Source of the DNA: Roseococcus pinisoli
GTDB taxonomy: Bacteria; Pseudomonadota; Alphaproteobacteria; Acetobacterales; Acetobacteraceae
NCBI RefSeq assembly: GCF_018413645.1
Contig: NZ_JAHCDA010000002.1
Location: 434,001-498,000 of the forward strand
DNA: 64,000 bases
Reading direction: 5' to 3'
Made by a program: the position numbers and the translations under genes. Below, piece by piece: positions 45,130-54,489 of this stretch. The number at the start of each line of letters is the position of its first letter. Position 1 is the stretch's first letter. The notes beneath the pieces were generated by a model that saw only the letters and a program-made list of their open reading frames with translations, made no database searches and was not told the DNA's origin.

Positions 45130-47709
45130 TCAGCGAATGGCCGTCTGGCCCTTGGGAGCCACCGGATCCGCCTCGCCGCGCCGCAGCGTGCCGCGGCCCG
45201 TGTAGAGCACGATCGGCGCCGCGATGAAGACGGAGGACGACGCCGACACCACGATGCCGAAGACCATGACCCAGGCGAAGCCGGCCAGGGTATCGCCGCC
45301 GAACAGCGCCAGTGGCAGGGCGGAGAGCAGCAGGGTCATCGAGGTGCCCAGGCTGCGGTTCAGGGTCTCGTTGATGGAAAGATCGACAAGGTCCTGCAGC
45401 GGCATCGTTTTGAACTTCCGCAGGTTTTCGCGCATCCGGTCGAAGACCACCACCTTGTCGTTCGCGCTGAAGCCAATGACGGTGAGGATGCCGGCAATGG
45501 TCGTCAGATTGAACTCGACCTGGAACAGAACCATGAAGCCGATGGTTTTCGTCGTATCCAGGATCAGCGTGATGATGGCCGCGACACCGAACTGCCACTC
45601 GAACCGCACCCAGATGTAGATGAGCATCGCGATGAGGCTGAGGCCCAGCGCCATCATGCCGCCCATGAAGAGCTCATCCGAGACGCGATTGCCGACGGCC
45701 TCGACCCGCATGATCCGCAGGCCTGGCGAGGCCTGCTCCAGAGCGGTGCGCACGCGCGACACCACGGCCTGGGTCTGCGCCTCGTCCTCGGGGGCCGGCA
45801 GGCGGACGAGAAGCGTGCTGTCGTCGCCAAACTGCTGCAGCCCCACATCGCCGAGGCCAAGGCTGCCCGTGGCCGACCTCAGCACGTTCAGGTCCGCCGG
45901 GCCCTGGGTGCGCACCTCCATGAGGACGCCGCCCTTGAAGTCGATGCCCTTCTCCAGGCCGGGATAGAAGGCGCCGATCAGCGAGGCGGTGGACAGCACG
46001 GCCGAGACAGCCAGGCCGATCAGGGCACCGCGCATGAAGCGGATCTTCGTGACGTCCGGGCAGATGCGGAAGAGCGGGCGGGCCAACCGCTGCAGTAGGC
46101 TCAGACCGGGGCGCTCGATCACCGGCAGCTCGCGCGGCTTGGTCGCACGGTACCACCAGACCACCATCAGGCGGGTGAGCACCGTCGCCGTCCACATCTG
46201 CACGATGGTGCCGATCGCCACCGTCACGGCGAAGCCCTTCACCGGGCCGGAGCCGAAGGCATAGAGGCAGGCCATGGCGATCAGGTTGGTCAGGTTCGAG
46301 TCCAGAATCGTGCCGGAGGCCTTGGTGTAGCCGGCCTCCAGCGCGCTGATCGGCGTTCGGCCGACCTTCACTTCCTCGCGGATTCGCTCGTTGATGAGGA
46401 TGTTCGCGTCCAGCGCCGTTCCCAGCGTCAGCACGATGCCCGCGATGCCCGGCAGCGTCAGCGTCGCTTCCAGCAGGGAGAGGAAGGCGATCATGAGGAT
46501 GACGTTGACGGCCAGCGCGACGTTCGCGAACCAGCCGAAGAGCCCGTAGGCGAAGCCCATGTAGAGGAAGACGAAGGCGGTGCCCACGGCAAGGCTGATC
46601 ATGCCGGCCCGGATGGCGTCGGCACCCAGCTCGGGCCCGACCGACCGCTCTTCCACCACCGTCAGCGGTGCGGGCAGGGCGCCGGCCCGCAGCAGCACCG
46701 CGAGGTCATTGGCGGTGCGGACGGTGAAGTTGCCGCTGATCTGGCCGCGTCCGCCCGTGATGGCTTCACGGATGTTCGGGGCCGTGATGACCTTTTCGTC
46801 GAGCACGATGGCGAAGGGCCGCCCGACATTGGCCCGCGTGATCTCGCTGAAGCGGCGCGTGCCGACGCTGTCGAAGGTGAAGTTCACCACCCATTCGCCG
46901 GTCCGCGTGTCCTGGCTCGCGCGCGCATCGGTCAGATTCGCGCCATCGACCTCGACGCGGCGCCGCACGGCGTAGCGCTCGCCGGTCTGCTCACCCGGAA
47001 GGAACAGTACGCCGGGGGGCGGCGTGGCCGCCTGAAGGTTGGCCGTGTCGTCCACCAGGTGGAAGGTCATGCGGGCGGTGCGGCCCAGCAGCTCCTTGAT
47101 GCGGCCCGGATCCTCGACGCCCGGAAGCTGGACGAGGATGCGGTTCTGGCCCTGGCGCGCGATGAGCGCGTCCACGACACCGGTCTCGTCGATGCGGCGG
47201 CGGACGATCTCAATGGACTGCTCCACCGCGCCGGTCGCCTTGGCGCGCAGGCCGGCCTCGGTCACGGTCGCGGTCAGCAGGCCGTCGGGCGCCACGGTCA
47301 CGTCGATATCCGGCGCCTGGGCGCCGCCGCCGACATTCACCGAATTGGCGAGCTCTCGCACGATGCGGGCCGCGGCGTCGCGCTGCGCCGAATCCGTGAC
47401 GCGGAGGGACATGCGCCGCTGGTCGGGCTGCGCGCTCAGCCCGGTATAGGCGATGCGCGGATTGGCCTGGGTCATGCCGCGGCGCGTCGATTCGACGAGG
47501 CCCTCCAGCCTTTCCCGCAGCAGGACCGAGGTATCGACCTCCAGCAGAAGGTAGGAGCCGCCCCTCAGATCGAGGCCGAGCGCGATCTGGCGCACCGGCA
47601 TCCAGCCTGGGAAAGCGGAGCGCGGCAGCAGGTTGGGCAGGCTGACGAGGACACCCACCAGGCAAACCAGGAGGATGGCGACCGTCTTCCAGCGCGCGAA
47701 GTACATCAT
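45130..47709 (-). CDS. secDF: SecD-SecF fusion, protein translocase accessory subunit
   Basis: Single-chain SecDF of 859 residues that uses the proton motive force to pull secreted proteins through SecYEG. The SecD half (about 1-530) has TM1, LGLDLRGGSYLLLEVDTS, the periplasmic P1 region and spans with GIAGIVLTLGTALDANILIN. The SecF half (about 545-859) has EKGIDFKGGVLMEVRTQGPA and TVIGFSANDKVVVFDRMREN. Fusion of the two is seen in some alphaproteobacteria and Firmicutes; many proteobacteria keep separate genes. yajC, the usual upstream neighbour, is absent: the upstream gene is a divergent oxidoreductase. The ATG of MMYFARWKTVAIL was chosen. Confidence 0.95.
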   Translation of the reverse strand: MMYFARWKTVAILLVCLVGVLVSLPNLLPRSAFPGWMPVRQIALGLDLRGGSYLLLEVDTSVLLRERLEGLVESTRRGMTQANPRIAYTGLSAQPDQRRMSLRVTDSAQRDAAARIVRELANSVNVGGGAQAPDIDVTVAPDGLLTATVTEAGLRAKATGAVEQSIEIVRRRIDETGVVDALIARQGQNRILVQLPGVEDPGRIKELLGRTARMTFHLVDDTANLQAATPPPGVLFLPGEQTGERYAVRRRVEVDGANLTDARASQDTRTGEWVVNFTFDSVGTRRFSEITRANVGRPFAIVLDEKVITAPNIREAITGGRGQISGNFTVRTANDLAVLLRAGALPAPLTVVEERSVGPELGADAIRAGMISLAVGTAFVFLYMGFAYGLFGWFANVALAVNVILMIAFLSLLEATLTLPGIAGIVLTLGTALDANILINERIREEVKVGRTPISALEAGYTKASGTILDSNLTNLIAMACLYAFGSGPVKGFAVTVAIGTIVQMWTATVLTRLMVVWWYRATKPRELPVIERPGLSLLQRLARPLFRICPDVTKIRFMRGALIGLAVSAVLSTASLIGAFYPGLEKGIDFKGGVLMEVRTQGPADLNVLRSATGSLGLGDVGLQQFGDDSTLLVRLPAPEDEAQTQAVVSRVRTALEQASPGLRIMRVEAVGNRVSDELFMGGMMALGLSLIAMLIYIWVRFEWQFGVAAIITLILDTTKTIGFMVLFQVEFNLTTIAGILTVIGFSANDKVVVFDRMRENLRKFKTMPLQDLVDLSINETLNRSLGTSMTLLLSALPLALFGGDTLAGFAWVMVFGIVVSASSSVFIAAPIVLYTGRGTLRRGEADPVAPKGQTAIR

Positions 47710-47801
47710 GAGGGCAAGACACCTCGAACAGCGATTCGGCCGGAACATGACGAGCGGGAGGGGGGGATGCAAGCCTTGGCAGGAACCGTTAGGGATCAGG
47801 G

Positions 47802-48737
47802 ATGGATTCCACCCGGATCGGCGTCTTCGGCGCGGGCCATTTCGGCCGCTTCCATACCCTCAAGCTGAGCGGCTCTCCGCGCGCGACCCTGGCCGGGTTG
47901 CACGATGCCGACCCGGCCAGAGCCGCGCAGGTGGCGGCCGAGGCCGGCTGCCCGGCGCTCTCTGCCGAGGCGCTGCTCGAGGCTTGTGATGCGGTGGTCA
48001 TTGCCACGCCCACCATGTTCCACGCCCGGCTGGCCGAGGCCGCGCTGCGGGCCGGCAAGCATGTCTTTGTCGAAAAGCCCATCACGGCGACGCTGGCCGA
48101 GGCGGATGCGCTGATCGCCCTGGCGGCCGAGCGGGGGCTCGTCCTGATGGTTGGTCAGATCGAGCGCCATTCGGCCGCGATCCGGACCCTGCGGGAGAGC
48201 TCGAAGGGCCGGCGCCTCGTGTCGCTGGAGGCGACGCGCGTAGCGCCGTTCCGGCCGCGCAGCCTGGACGTCTCGGTCGTGCTGGACCTCATGATCCATG
48301 ACCTGGACCTCATTCTGTCCCTGGTCCGGTCTCCGTTGGCGGAGGTCCGGGCCGTGGGCGGCAGCGTGATGACGGAATTGCCCGACTGGGCGGTGGCCCA
48401 GCTCCGCTTCGAGGACGGGACCCAGGCCCAGGTCACCGCAAGCCGGGTGGCGGTGAGCCTGGAGCGGAAGCTCCGGCTGCTTGGGCCGGAGGGCGAGATG
48501 CGGGTGGATTTCTTGGCACGAAGCCTCGAATTCCTGGCGCCGGGCGGCGAGGAGCCGGTGGAGAACATGCCCGGCTGGGGGCTGACCCGCCGCAGCTGGG
48601 TCGATTACGACAGCCTGGAGGCCGAGCAGTCGGCCTTCATTGCCGCGATCCGCGATGGCGTCCCGCACGAGGCCAATGGTCAACAGGGTCGCGCCGCATT
48701 GGATGCCGCGCTTCGGGTGGAAGCCGCCCTCCGCTGA
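47802..48737 (+). CDS. Gfo/Idh/MocA family oxidoreductase
   Basis: NAD(P)-dependent dehydrogenase of 311 residues. The Rossmann start is [20 protein letters not shown], the cofactor/catalytic EKP motif lies in [20 protein letters not shown], and the C-terminal domain carries [20 protein letters not shown] with the usual His. Members act on sugars, inositol or nucleotide sugars; this one is short and its substrate is unclear. Divergent from secDF. Confidence 0.87.
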   Translation: MDSTRIGVFGAGHFGRFHTLKLSGSPRATLAGLHDADPARAAQVAAEAGCPALSAEALLEACDAVVIATPTMFHARLAEAALRAGKHVFVEKPITATLAEADALIALAAERGLVLMVGQIERHSAAIRTLRESSKGRRLVSLEATRVAPFRPRSLDVSVVLDLMIHDLDLILSLVRSPLAEVRAVGGSVMTELPDWAVAQLRFEDGTQAQVTASRVAVSLERKLRLLGPEGEMRVDFLARSLEFLAPGGEEPVENMPGWGLTRRSWVDYDSLEAEQSAFIAAIRDGVPHEANGQQGRAALDAALRVEAALR

Positions 48738-48746
48738 GGCGCGAAA

Positions 48747-48771
48747 GGCGGCGGCACCTGTGACCGCCGCC
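48747..48771. terminator. Bidirectional hairpin between the oxidoreductase and D-aminoacylase genes
   Basis: GGCGGCGG (48747-48754) and CCGCCGCC (48764-48771) pair with a 9-base loop in the short gap between two convergent genes. No long U-tract follows; the role as terminator is inferred from position and stability. Confidence 0.55.
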
Positions 48772-48785
48772 CTCGCAGATGTGCT

Positions 48786-50486
48786 TCAGACGCGCCCGCG
48801 GCGCAGCAGCTTCCCGGGAAGGGCGCCCGTGGCCACGCCGTCGCGATAGGTCACCACGCCGCGCTTGATCGTGGCGCGATAGCCGGTCGAGCCCTGCATC
48901 AACCGCTTCCCGCCGGCCGGCAGGTCATGAAGCATGCGCGGCGCCTCCAGCCCCAGCTCGTTCATGGCGATCACGTTGAGGTCGGCCAGCATGCCCGGCG
49001 CGAGGACGCCGCGGTCCCGCAGGCCCATGGCGCGCGCGGTGTCGCTGGTCTGCCGGCGCACCAGCTCCTCCACTTGGAAGCCGTTGCGGCTCCAGTGCTG
49101 CAGCACGAAGGTCGGGAAGCTGCCGTCGGAGATGAAGCCGACATGCGCGCCACCGTCGGACAACCCGATAATCGCGTTGCGATGGCGCAGGCATTCTGCT
49201 GATGCATCAAGGGTATAATCGGCGAAGTTCGTGAGCGGCGCGAAGATGAATTTGGTCCCATCGCCCTCGGTCAGATAGTCGTAGGTGAATTCCTCCGGCT
49301 TCTGGCCCGCGCGCTGGGCCTGCGCCTCCAGGCTCTTCTCCCGCGGCGGCGCGTAGTCGGGTGGTGCTCCGAAGGGGAACATCCGGGCCCAGCTCAATCT
49401 TGTGATGAGAGGGAAATTGGAGCCCTCAACCCTATCTTCCGAAAGGATTTTCGTGCGGCGTTCCGGGTCTCGGAGGGCTGCGGCGCGCTCGGCCGGCGAC
49501 AGGTGCGCCACTTCCTTATAGGAGGGGCAGCCCGAGAAGGGGTTTTGGCTGCCGACCAGGCCGAGCAGGATGCCGATGGGCCGCGGCGGAAAGACGGGGC
49601 GGATGTCCAAGCCGTTGGCCGCCGCGTCGTCGGAGAGAGAGAGTAGCTCCTTCCAGGCCTCGGTCCGGTCGTGCCGTGCCGTCAGCGAGAAGACGACGGG
49701 GCGCCCGGAGGCCGCCGCCACGCGGCGGATCATGGCGAATTCCGTGGCGGGGTCGGGCGTGTTCCAGTCCGAGACCAGCTCCAGCAGGCCGCCGCCGCCC
49801 TCCGTCAGGCCTGCGGCGAGGCCGATTAACTCCTCCTCCTGGGCCTTGAGGGTGGGCGTCGGATCGCCGGCCAGGGTCTTGTGGCTGATGGTGCGGCTGG
49901 TGCTCGCCCCGAAGGCGCCGGCCGCCGCGGCCTCGGCGGTCAGGGCGCGCATGGCTGCGATCTCGTCCGCGGTGGCGTTCTCCAGGTTCAGCGCCCGGTC
50001 GGCCATGACATGGACGCGCAGCGCGCCATGCGGGAGGAGGGCGCCAATGTCGATGTCGCGCGCCTTGCGGTCCAGCGCGTCCAGATATTCCGGGAAGCTC
50101 TCCCAGGCCCAGTTCAGCCCTTCGTGCAGGACGGGCCCGGGAATGTCCTCCACGCCCTCCATCAGGGCGATCAGCGTGTTGCGGTCACCGGCGCGGCAGG
50201 GCGCGAAGCCCACGCCGCAATTGCCCATCAGCGCCGTGGTCACGCCATGAATGGCCGAGGGGGCGAGGTGGCTGTCCCATACGGCCTGGCCGTCATAATG
50301 GGTGTGGATGTCGACAAAGCCCGGCGTGACCAGCAGGCCTCGGGCGTCGATCTCCTCCTTTCCCGAGCCGGTCACGGCGCCGACCTGGACGATCTGCCCG
50401 TCCTGAATGGCGACATCGGCCTCGAAGCCAGGGGCGCCGGTGCCGTCGATGACCTGCCCGCCGCGGATAACCAGATCGTGTCTCAT
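48786..50486 (-). CDS. N-acyl-D-amino-acid deacylase family amidohydrolase (copy 2)
   Basis: D-aminoacylase-type hydrolase of 566 residues. Metal ligands are in PGFVDIHTHYDGQAVWDSHL, the conserved Cys in LMGNCGVGFAPCRAGDR, and the late metal-binding aspartate in IIGLSDGGAHVGFISD. These enzymes release D-amino acids or related acids from N-acyl derivatives in the cytosol. It overlaps the stop of a paralogue of nearly equal length (ATGA), and the two share the whole architecture while differing in substrate-facing segments (here FSLTARHDRTEAWKELL). Confidence 0.87.
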   Translation of the reverse strand: MRHDLVIRGGQVIDGTGAPGFEADVAIQDGQIVQVGAVTGSGKEEIDARGLLVTPGFVDIHTHYDGQAVWDSHLAPSAIHGVTTALMGNCGVGFAPCRAGDRNTLIALMEGVEDIPGPVLHEGLNWAWESFPEYLDALDRKARDIDIGALLPHGALRVHVMADRALNLENATADEIAAMRALTAEAAAAGAFGASTSRTISHKTLAGDPTPTLKAQEEELIGLAAGLTEGGGGLLELVSDWNTPDPATEFAMIRRVAAASGRPVVFSLTARHDRTEAWKELLSLSDDAAANGLDIRPVFPPRPIGILLGLVGSQNPFSGCPSYKEVAHLSPAERAAALRDPERRTKILSEDRVEGSNFPLITRLSWARMFPFGAPPDYAPPREKSLEAQAQRAGQKPEEFTYDYLTEGDGTKFIFAPLTNFADYTLDASAECLRHRNAIIGLSDGGAHVGFISDGSFPTFVLQHWSRNGFQVEELVRRQTSDTARAMGLRDRGVLAPGMLADLNVIAMNELGLEAPRMLHDLPAGGKRLMQGSTGYRATIKRGVVTYRDGVATGALPGKLLRRGRV

Positions 50487-52189
50487 GCTTTCGCTCCCCG
50501 AATGAGGCGCCCGGGCAGTGCCTCGGTCATCTCGCCGTTTCGTTGTGTGACCTGCCCCGAGCAGATCGTCGCGCTATAGCCCTGGGCGCCCTGGACCAGG
50601 CGCTTCCCTCCGGCCGGAAGGTCGTAGCGCATGTCCGGACGCTCGATCTTCAATGCTTCAAAATCAATGACATTGATATCAGACTTCCTACCTGAGGCGA
50701 GGATTCCGCGATCCTTCAACCCCAGCGCATGGGCGTTGTCCGCCGAAAGTCGCTTCACCACGAACTCGATCGGGAGCTTCTGCCCCCGGGCGCGATCGCG
50801 GGCCCAATGGGTCATCATATGGGTCGTGTAGGAGGCGTCGCAGATGTAGCCGACATGGGCGCCGCCATCACCGAGGCCCATCAGCGTGTGGGGATGCGTC
50901 ACCATCTCGCGGATCGCATCGAGGTTGCCGTCGGCGTAGTTGAGCAGGGGACGGTTGAGGATGGCGCGGCCGCCTTCCTCCAGCATCCAGTCGTAGCAGA
51001 GGTCCTCGGGATCGCGTCCGAGGGCCCGGGCCTGCTCCAGCACGCTGGCCTCCGGCGGCGGCTCGTAATCCGGCGTGAGCTTGTAGATGCGCGCATAGTT
51101 ATTGAGCCGGGCCTTCAGCGCCGGGTCGGAGGTCGGCTCGGCCAGGATGCGGGCGCGGCGCTCGGGATCGCTGAGGGCGGCAGCGCGCTCGGCGATGGGC
51201 AGATGCGCCACTTCCCGGAAGCCGGAGCGGGTGAGGAAGGGATGCTGGGACAGTTCCCAGCCGAACATCAGCCCCACCGGGCGGCCCATCACCTGGCCGG
51301 TGATGCGGATACCCTCGGCATTGGCGTCGCTCACGCGATCCAGCAGCCAGCGCCAGAATTCCGGGCGGGATTCCCGCTGGAGGAGCGAGAAGGTCATCGG
51401 GCGCCTGGCGATGCGCGCGATGCGCATCAGCCGCTCCCATTCCTCCTCGGCCGGATCATCGAAGTCGGAAATGAGCTGCATCCAGCCGCCGCCCAGGCCG
51501 CCGGCGATCTCCGCCAGCTCGATCTCGGCGGCGCCCAGGGTCGGCGTGGGCTCGCCGGCCAAGGTCTTGTGGGCAATGGCGCGAGAGGTCGAGAAGCCGA
51601 GGGCGCCGGCCGCGATCCCCTCCCGCGCCAGCCGCGCCATCTCGGCCCGGTCCTCGGCCGTGGCGGGCTCGCGCTCGAAGCCGCGGCGGCCCATGACATG
51701 CACGCGCAGCGCCGCATGCGGCACCTGGGTCGCGATATCCATGTCGTAGGGACGCGAGTCCAGCGCGTCGAGATATTCGGGGAAGGTCTGCCAATTCCAA
51801 GGAAGTCCTTCCGTTAGAACAACTTCTGGGAGGTCTTCAACACCTTCCATTAACTTGATGAGCATGTCCCGGCTCTCCGGCCGGCACGGCGCGAAGCCCA
51901 CCCCGCAATTGCCGAGCAGCGCGGTCGTGACCCCATGCAGCGAGGAGGAGAGGATCCGCGAGGTCCAGGTCGCCTGCGCGTCGTAATGGGTGTGGATGTC
52001 GACGAAGCCCGGCGTGACGAGCTTGCCTCGGGCGTCGATCTCCTCCGTCCCGCGGGGGACGGACAGGTTCCGGCCGATCGCGGCGATGCGAGCGCCGTCG
52101 AGGGCGATGTCGGCCTCGTAGGGCGCCGATCCGCTGCCGTCGACGACCGTCCCGCCCCGGATAACCAGGCTGGGGTCGTTCATGGACAT
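50483..52189 (-). CDS. N-acyl-D-amino-acid deacylase family amidohydrolase (copy 1)
   Basis: First of two tandem D-aminoacylase paralogues, 568 residues. It has GFVDIHTHYDAQATWTSRIL, LLGNCGVGFAPCRPESRDML and LMGLGDGGAHVGYICDASYT. The region corresponding to FSLTARHDRTEAW in the paralogue reads FSLLQRESRPEFW, so one histidine differs in the substrate region. The ATG at 52189 has AGG at a spacing of 5; ATG 52183 is an alternative. The pair may divide acyl or side-chain specificities. No regulator or transporter is fused to the pair. Confidence 0.86.
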   Translation of the reverse strand: MSMNDPSLVIRGGTVVDGSGSAPYEADIALDGARIAAIGRNLSVPRGTEEIDARGKLVTPGFVDIHTHYDAQATWTSRILSSSLHGVTTALLGNCGVGFAPCRPESRDMLIKLMEGVEDLPEVVLTEGLPWNWQTFPEYLDALDSRPYDMDIATQVPHAALRVHVMGRRGFEREPATAEDRAEMARLAREGIAAGALGFSTSRAIAHKTLAGEPTPTLGAAEIELAEIAGGLGGGWMQLISDFDDPAEEEWERLMRIARIARRPMTFSLLQRESRPEFWRWLLDRVSDANAEGIRITGQVMGRPVGLMFGWELSQHPFLTRSGFREVAHLPIAERAAALSDPERRARILAEPTSDPALKARLNNYARIYKLTPDYEPPPEASVLEQARALGRDPEDLCYDWMLEEGGRAILNRPLLNYADGNLDAIREMVTHPHTLMGLGDGGAHVGYICDASYTTHMMTHWARDRARGQKLPIEFVVKRLSADNAHALGLKDRGILASGRKSDINVIDFEALKIERPDMRYDLPAGGKRLVQGAQGYSATICSGQVTQRNGEMTEALPGRLIRGAKA

Positions 52190-52323
52190 GTTTCCCTTTA
52201 TTTGTTTCAGGATGCCATAGCATCCGCGAGGGGGCGAGGGCCCGTTGTCGTCCACCGCGCCGACTGGCATGACGTTGAATGGCCCTGGGGCCGCATCCAC
52301 CCCAGAAAACCAGGGGGTTGAGC

Positions 52324-54315
52324 TTGAGGCGCCGGACCATTGCCATCCTTGCCGCGGTCTCCCTGATCGTGGGCATCCTGCCGGCCGCCCTTTTGGCGGC
52401 GTGGTTCATCCTCCCCGGCGTGGAGCTGGCTCCCTATGTCGTCGACCGCGCCTCCGCGGCCGCGGGGCGACGCGTCGCGATCGACAGCCTGCGCGTCACG
52501 CCGGGCCGACAGGTGGCCGTCGCACTGCGCGGCGTCCGGCTCGCGAATATGGAGGGCGGGACGCAGCCCGACATGGCCAGTCTCGGCTCGCTCGATCTGG
52601 AGGTCGAGCTCTGGCCGCTCCTCATGCGGCGAGAGGTGATCGTTAACAGCGCGGCGGTCGACGGCCTTTCCGTCCTGCTGGAGCGCGACGCTGCCGGGCA
52701 GCGCAACTGGCGCCTGAACGAGACCCCGCCGCAGGCGCCCAGCGCCCCTGGGCCTGATCCGGAATCGCGCCGCGGCTTTCCCCTGATCCGCGAGCTGCGC
52801 ATCTCGGGCAGCGACATCACCATCCGTACCGGCAGCGGCCAGGCCCTGCGCGTCCGCCTCGACACGGCGAGCCTTCTCGCACCGGAGACCGACCAGCCGG
52901 TCCGGCTGATGGCGGAGGGCGCCTATAACGACGTCACCCTCGCGCTGGACACCACGCTCGGCACCTATCTCGAGTTTTGGGACGTGCCGAAGCCGTTTCC
53001 GCTGAACATGCGCGTCACCGCCGGCGGCGACACGGTGCTGACCCTGCGCGGCACGGCGACCGACCCGCTGAACTTCGATGGCATCGAGGCCGACCTCGTG
53101 CTGGAAGCGCCCAGCCCGGCGACGCTCCTCGCGATCGGCGGCGCCGAGGGCGGCCCGTCGGTGCCGGTCCGCCTCGGGGGACGGATGGTGCGGCAGGACA
53201 ACCTCTGGCGCCTTACCTCCGTGACGGGCGAGCTGGACGGCGCTGCGCTTTCGGGCCCGCTGCTCGAGATGACCGAGGGCGCGAGCGGCCAGCCGGACCG
53301 CCTGAAGGTGCAGCTCGACTTCACCCGCCTCGACATGAATCGCCTGCTGGGATCCTCGTCGCGGGAAGGGGGCGCGTCCTCGGAGGATGCCGACCTGCCG
53401 CTGATGGTGGAGGAGCGGCCCGACCCGATGATCGAGACGAGGCTCACCGCCGAGGATCTCCGCTACGGACAGGTGCGCGCGACGAATGCCCTGCTGCAGG
53501 CCGCCGTCGTGGAGGACCGCATCGTGGTCGACGAGCTGCATCTGAGGTCCTTCGGCTCCCGGATCCAGGCCAAGGGCCAGCTGGAACGGCGGGGCGAGGA
53601 GGTCGCCATCCAGGCGGAGGTCGCAATGCGGGAGGGTAACCTCGAGACGCTGCGCCGCGCCTTCGGCCTCCGCCCGCTGCCCCTCAGCGGCCATCTGGAA
53701 GCCCGCGTGATCGCCCGGGGCCAGGGCCGCACCCTCAACGCCGCGAGCCGGACCGCGAGCCTCTCGGCGGTGGTGGCGATGAACAACGGCCAGATCCAGC
53801 GCGAGATCATCGAGATGGCCTCGACCGACATCCGCTCACTCTTCCGCACGCCGCGCGGGACGACGCCGGTCACCTGCCTGCTGGCCGTGGCGGAAGTCCG
53901 CCGCGGCATCGGCGAGGTCGCGCCGCTACGGATCACGGCCGGCACCGGGACCATTGCCGGTATCGCGACCTTCGATCTGGGGCGCCGGCAGCTCGACCTC
54001 GTGATCGGCAGCCAGCGCGACACCACGAATTTCTTCGCCCTCGACATCCCGATGAGGGTGAGCGGCAGCTTCGCCAGCCCCAGCATCCGGCCGGCGAACT
54101 GGTCGCCGGAGGGGCGCGCGCGCCTGGCGGCAGGCGACACGGTCGCGGCCGTGCCTGCGGAGCTGCGGGACTTTGCGCGAGGCAATCGCTGCTATCGGGT
54201 GGGGGCGAACACCATCCGGCCGACGCCGGCCGCGCCGAGGTCAAGGCAGGCGCGCAATCAGACTCGGCCGGCCCGTCAGCAAAGCGCGGCACAGACGCGA
54301 CGAAACCCGCGATAA
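52324..54315 (+). CDS. AsmA family protein
   Basis: Large inner-membrane-anchored periplasmic protein of about 663 residues. One N-terminal span (RTIAILAAVSLIVGILPAAL) is followed by repeated beta-rich AsmA/DUF748-like sequence and a typical AsmA C-terminal domain (TIAGIATFDLGRRQLDLVIG then LDIPMRVSGSFASPSIRP). AsmA-like proteins bridge the envelope and help move phospholipid. A TTG at 52324 has AGGGGG six bases upstream; ATG 52279 would add 15 residues. The last 40 residues are Arg/Gln-rich and likely disordered. Divergent from the D-aminoacylases. Confidence 0.8.
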   Translation: MRRRTIAILAAVSLIVGILPAALLAAWFILPGVELAPYVVDRASAAAGRRVAIDSLRVTPGRQVAVALRGVRLANMEGGTQPDMASLGSLDLEVELWPLLMRREVIVNSAAVDGLSVLLERDAAGQRNWRLNETPPQAPSAPGPDPESRRGFPLIRELRISGSDITIRTGSGQALRVRLDTASLLAPETDQPVRLMAEGAYNDVTLALDTTLGTYLEFWDVPKPFPLNMRVTAGGDTVLTLRGTATDPLNFDGIEADLVLEAPSPATLLAIGGAEGGPSVPVRLGGRMVRQDNLWRLTSVTGELDGAALSGPLLEMTEGASGQPDRLKVQLDFTRLDMNRLLGSSSREGGASSEDADLPLMVEERPDPMIETRLTAEDLRYGQVRATNALLQAAVVEDRIVVDELHLRSFGSRIQAKGQLERRGEEVAIQAEVAMREGNLETLRRAFGLRPLPLSGHLEARVIARGQGRTLNAASRTASLSAVVAMNNGQIQREIIEMASTDIRSLFRTPRGTTPVTCLLAVAEVRRGIGEVAPLRITAGTGTIAGIATFDLGRRQLDLVIGSQRDTTNFFALDIPMRVSGSFASPSIRPANWSPEGRARLAAGDTVAAVPAELRDFARGNRCYRVGANTIRPTPAAPRSRQARNQTRPARQQSAAQTRRNPR

Positions 54316-54489
54316 AAGCATTACTGATCCGTATTAATAAATATCCCTACGGAAGGCGATCGGCTTCGGATCGGATCCGCCTCTTGTCAGTATATTCTTT
54401 AATATTTCCAATCGTTTCTTTTTGCAGGGCGAGGCTGATGAGTCTCGTCCGAATGAAGGGAGACGTCGGCCAAAAACAGGGAGATCAAA

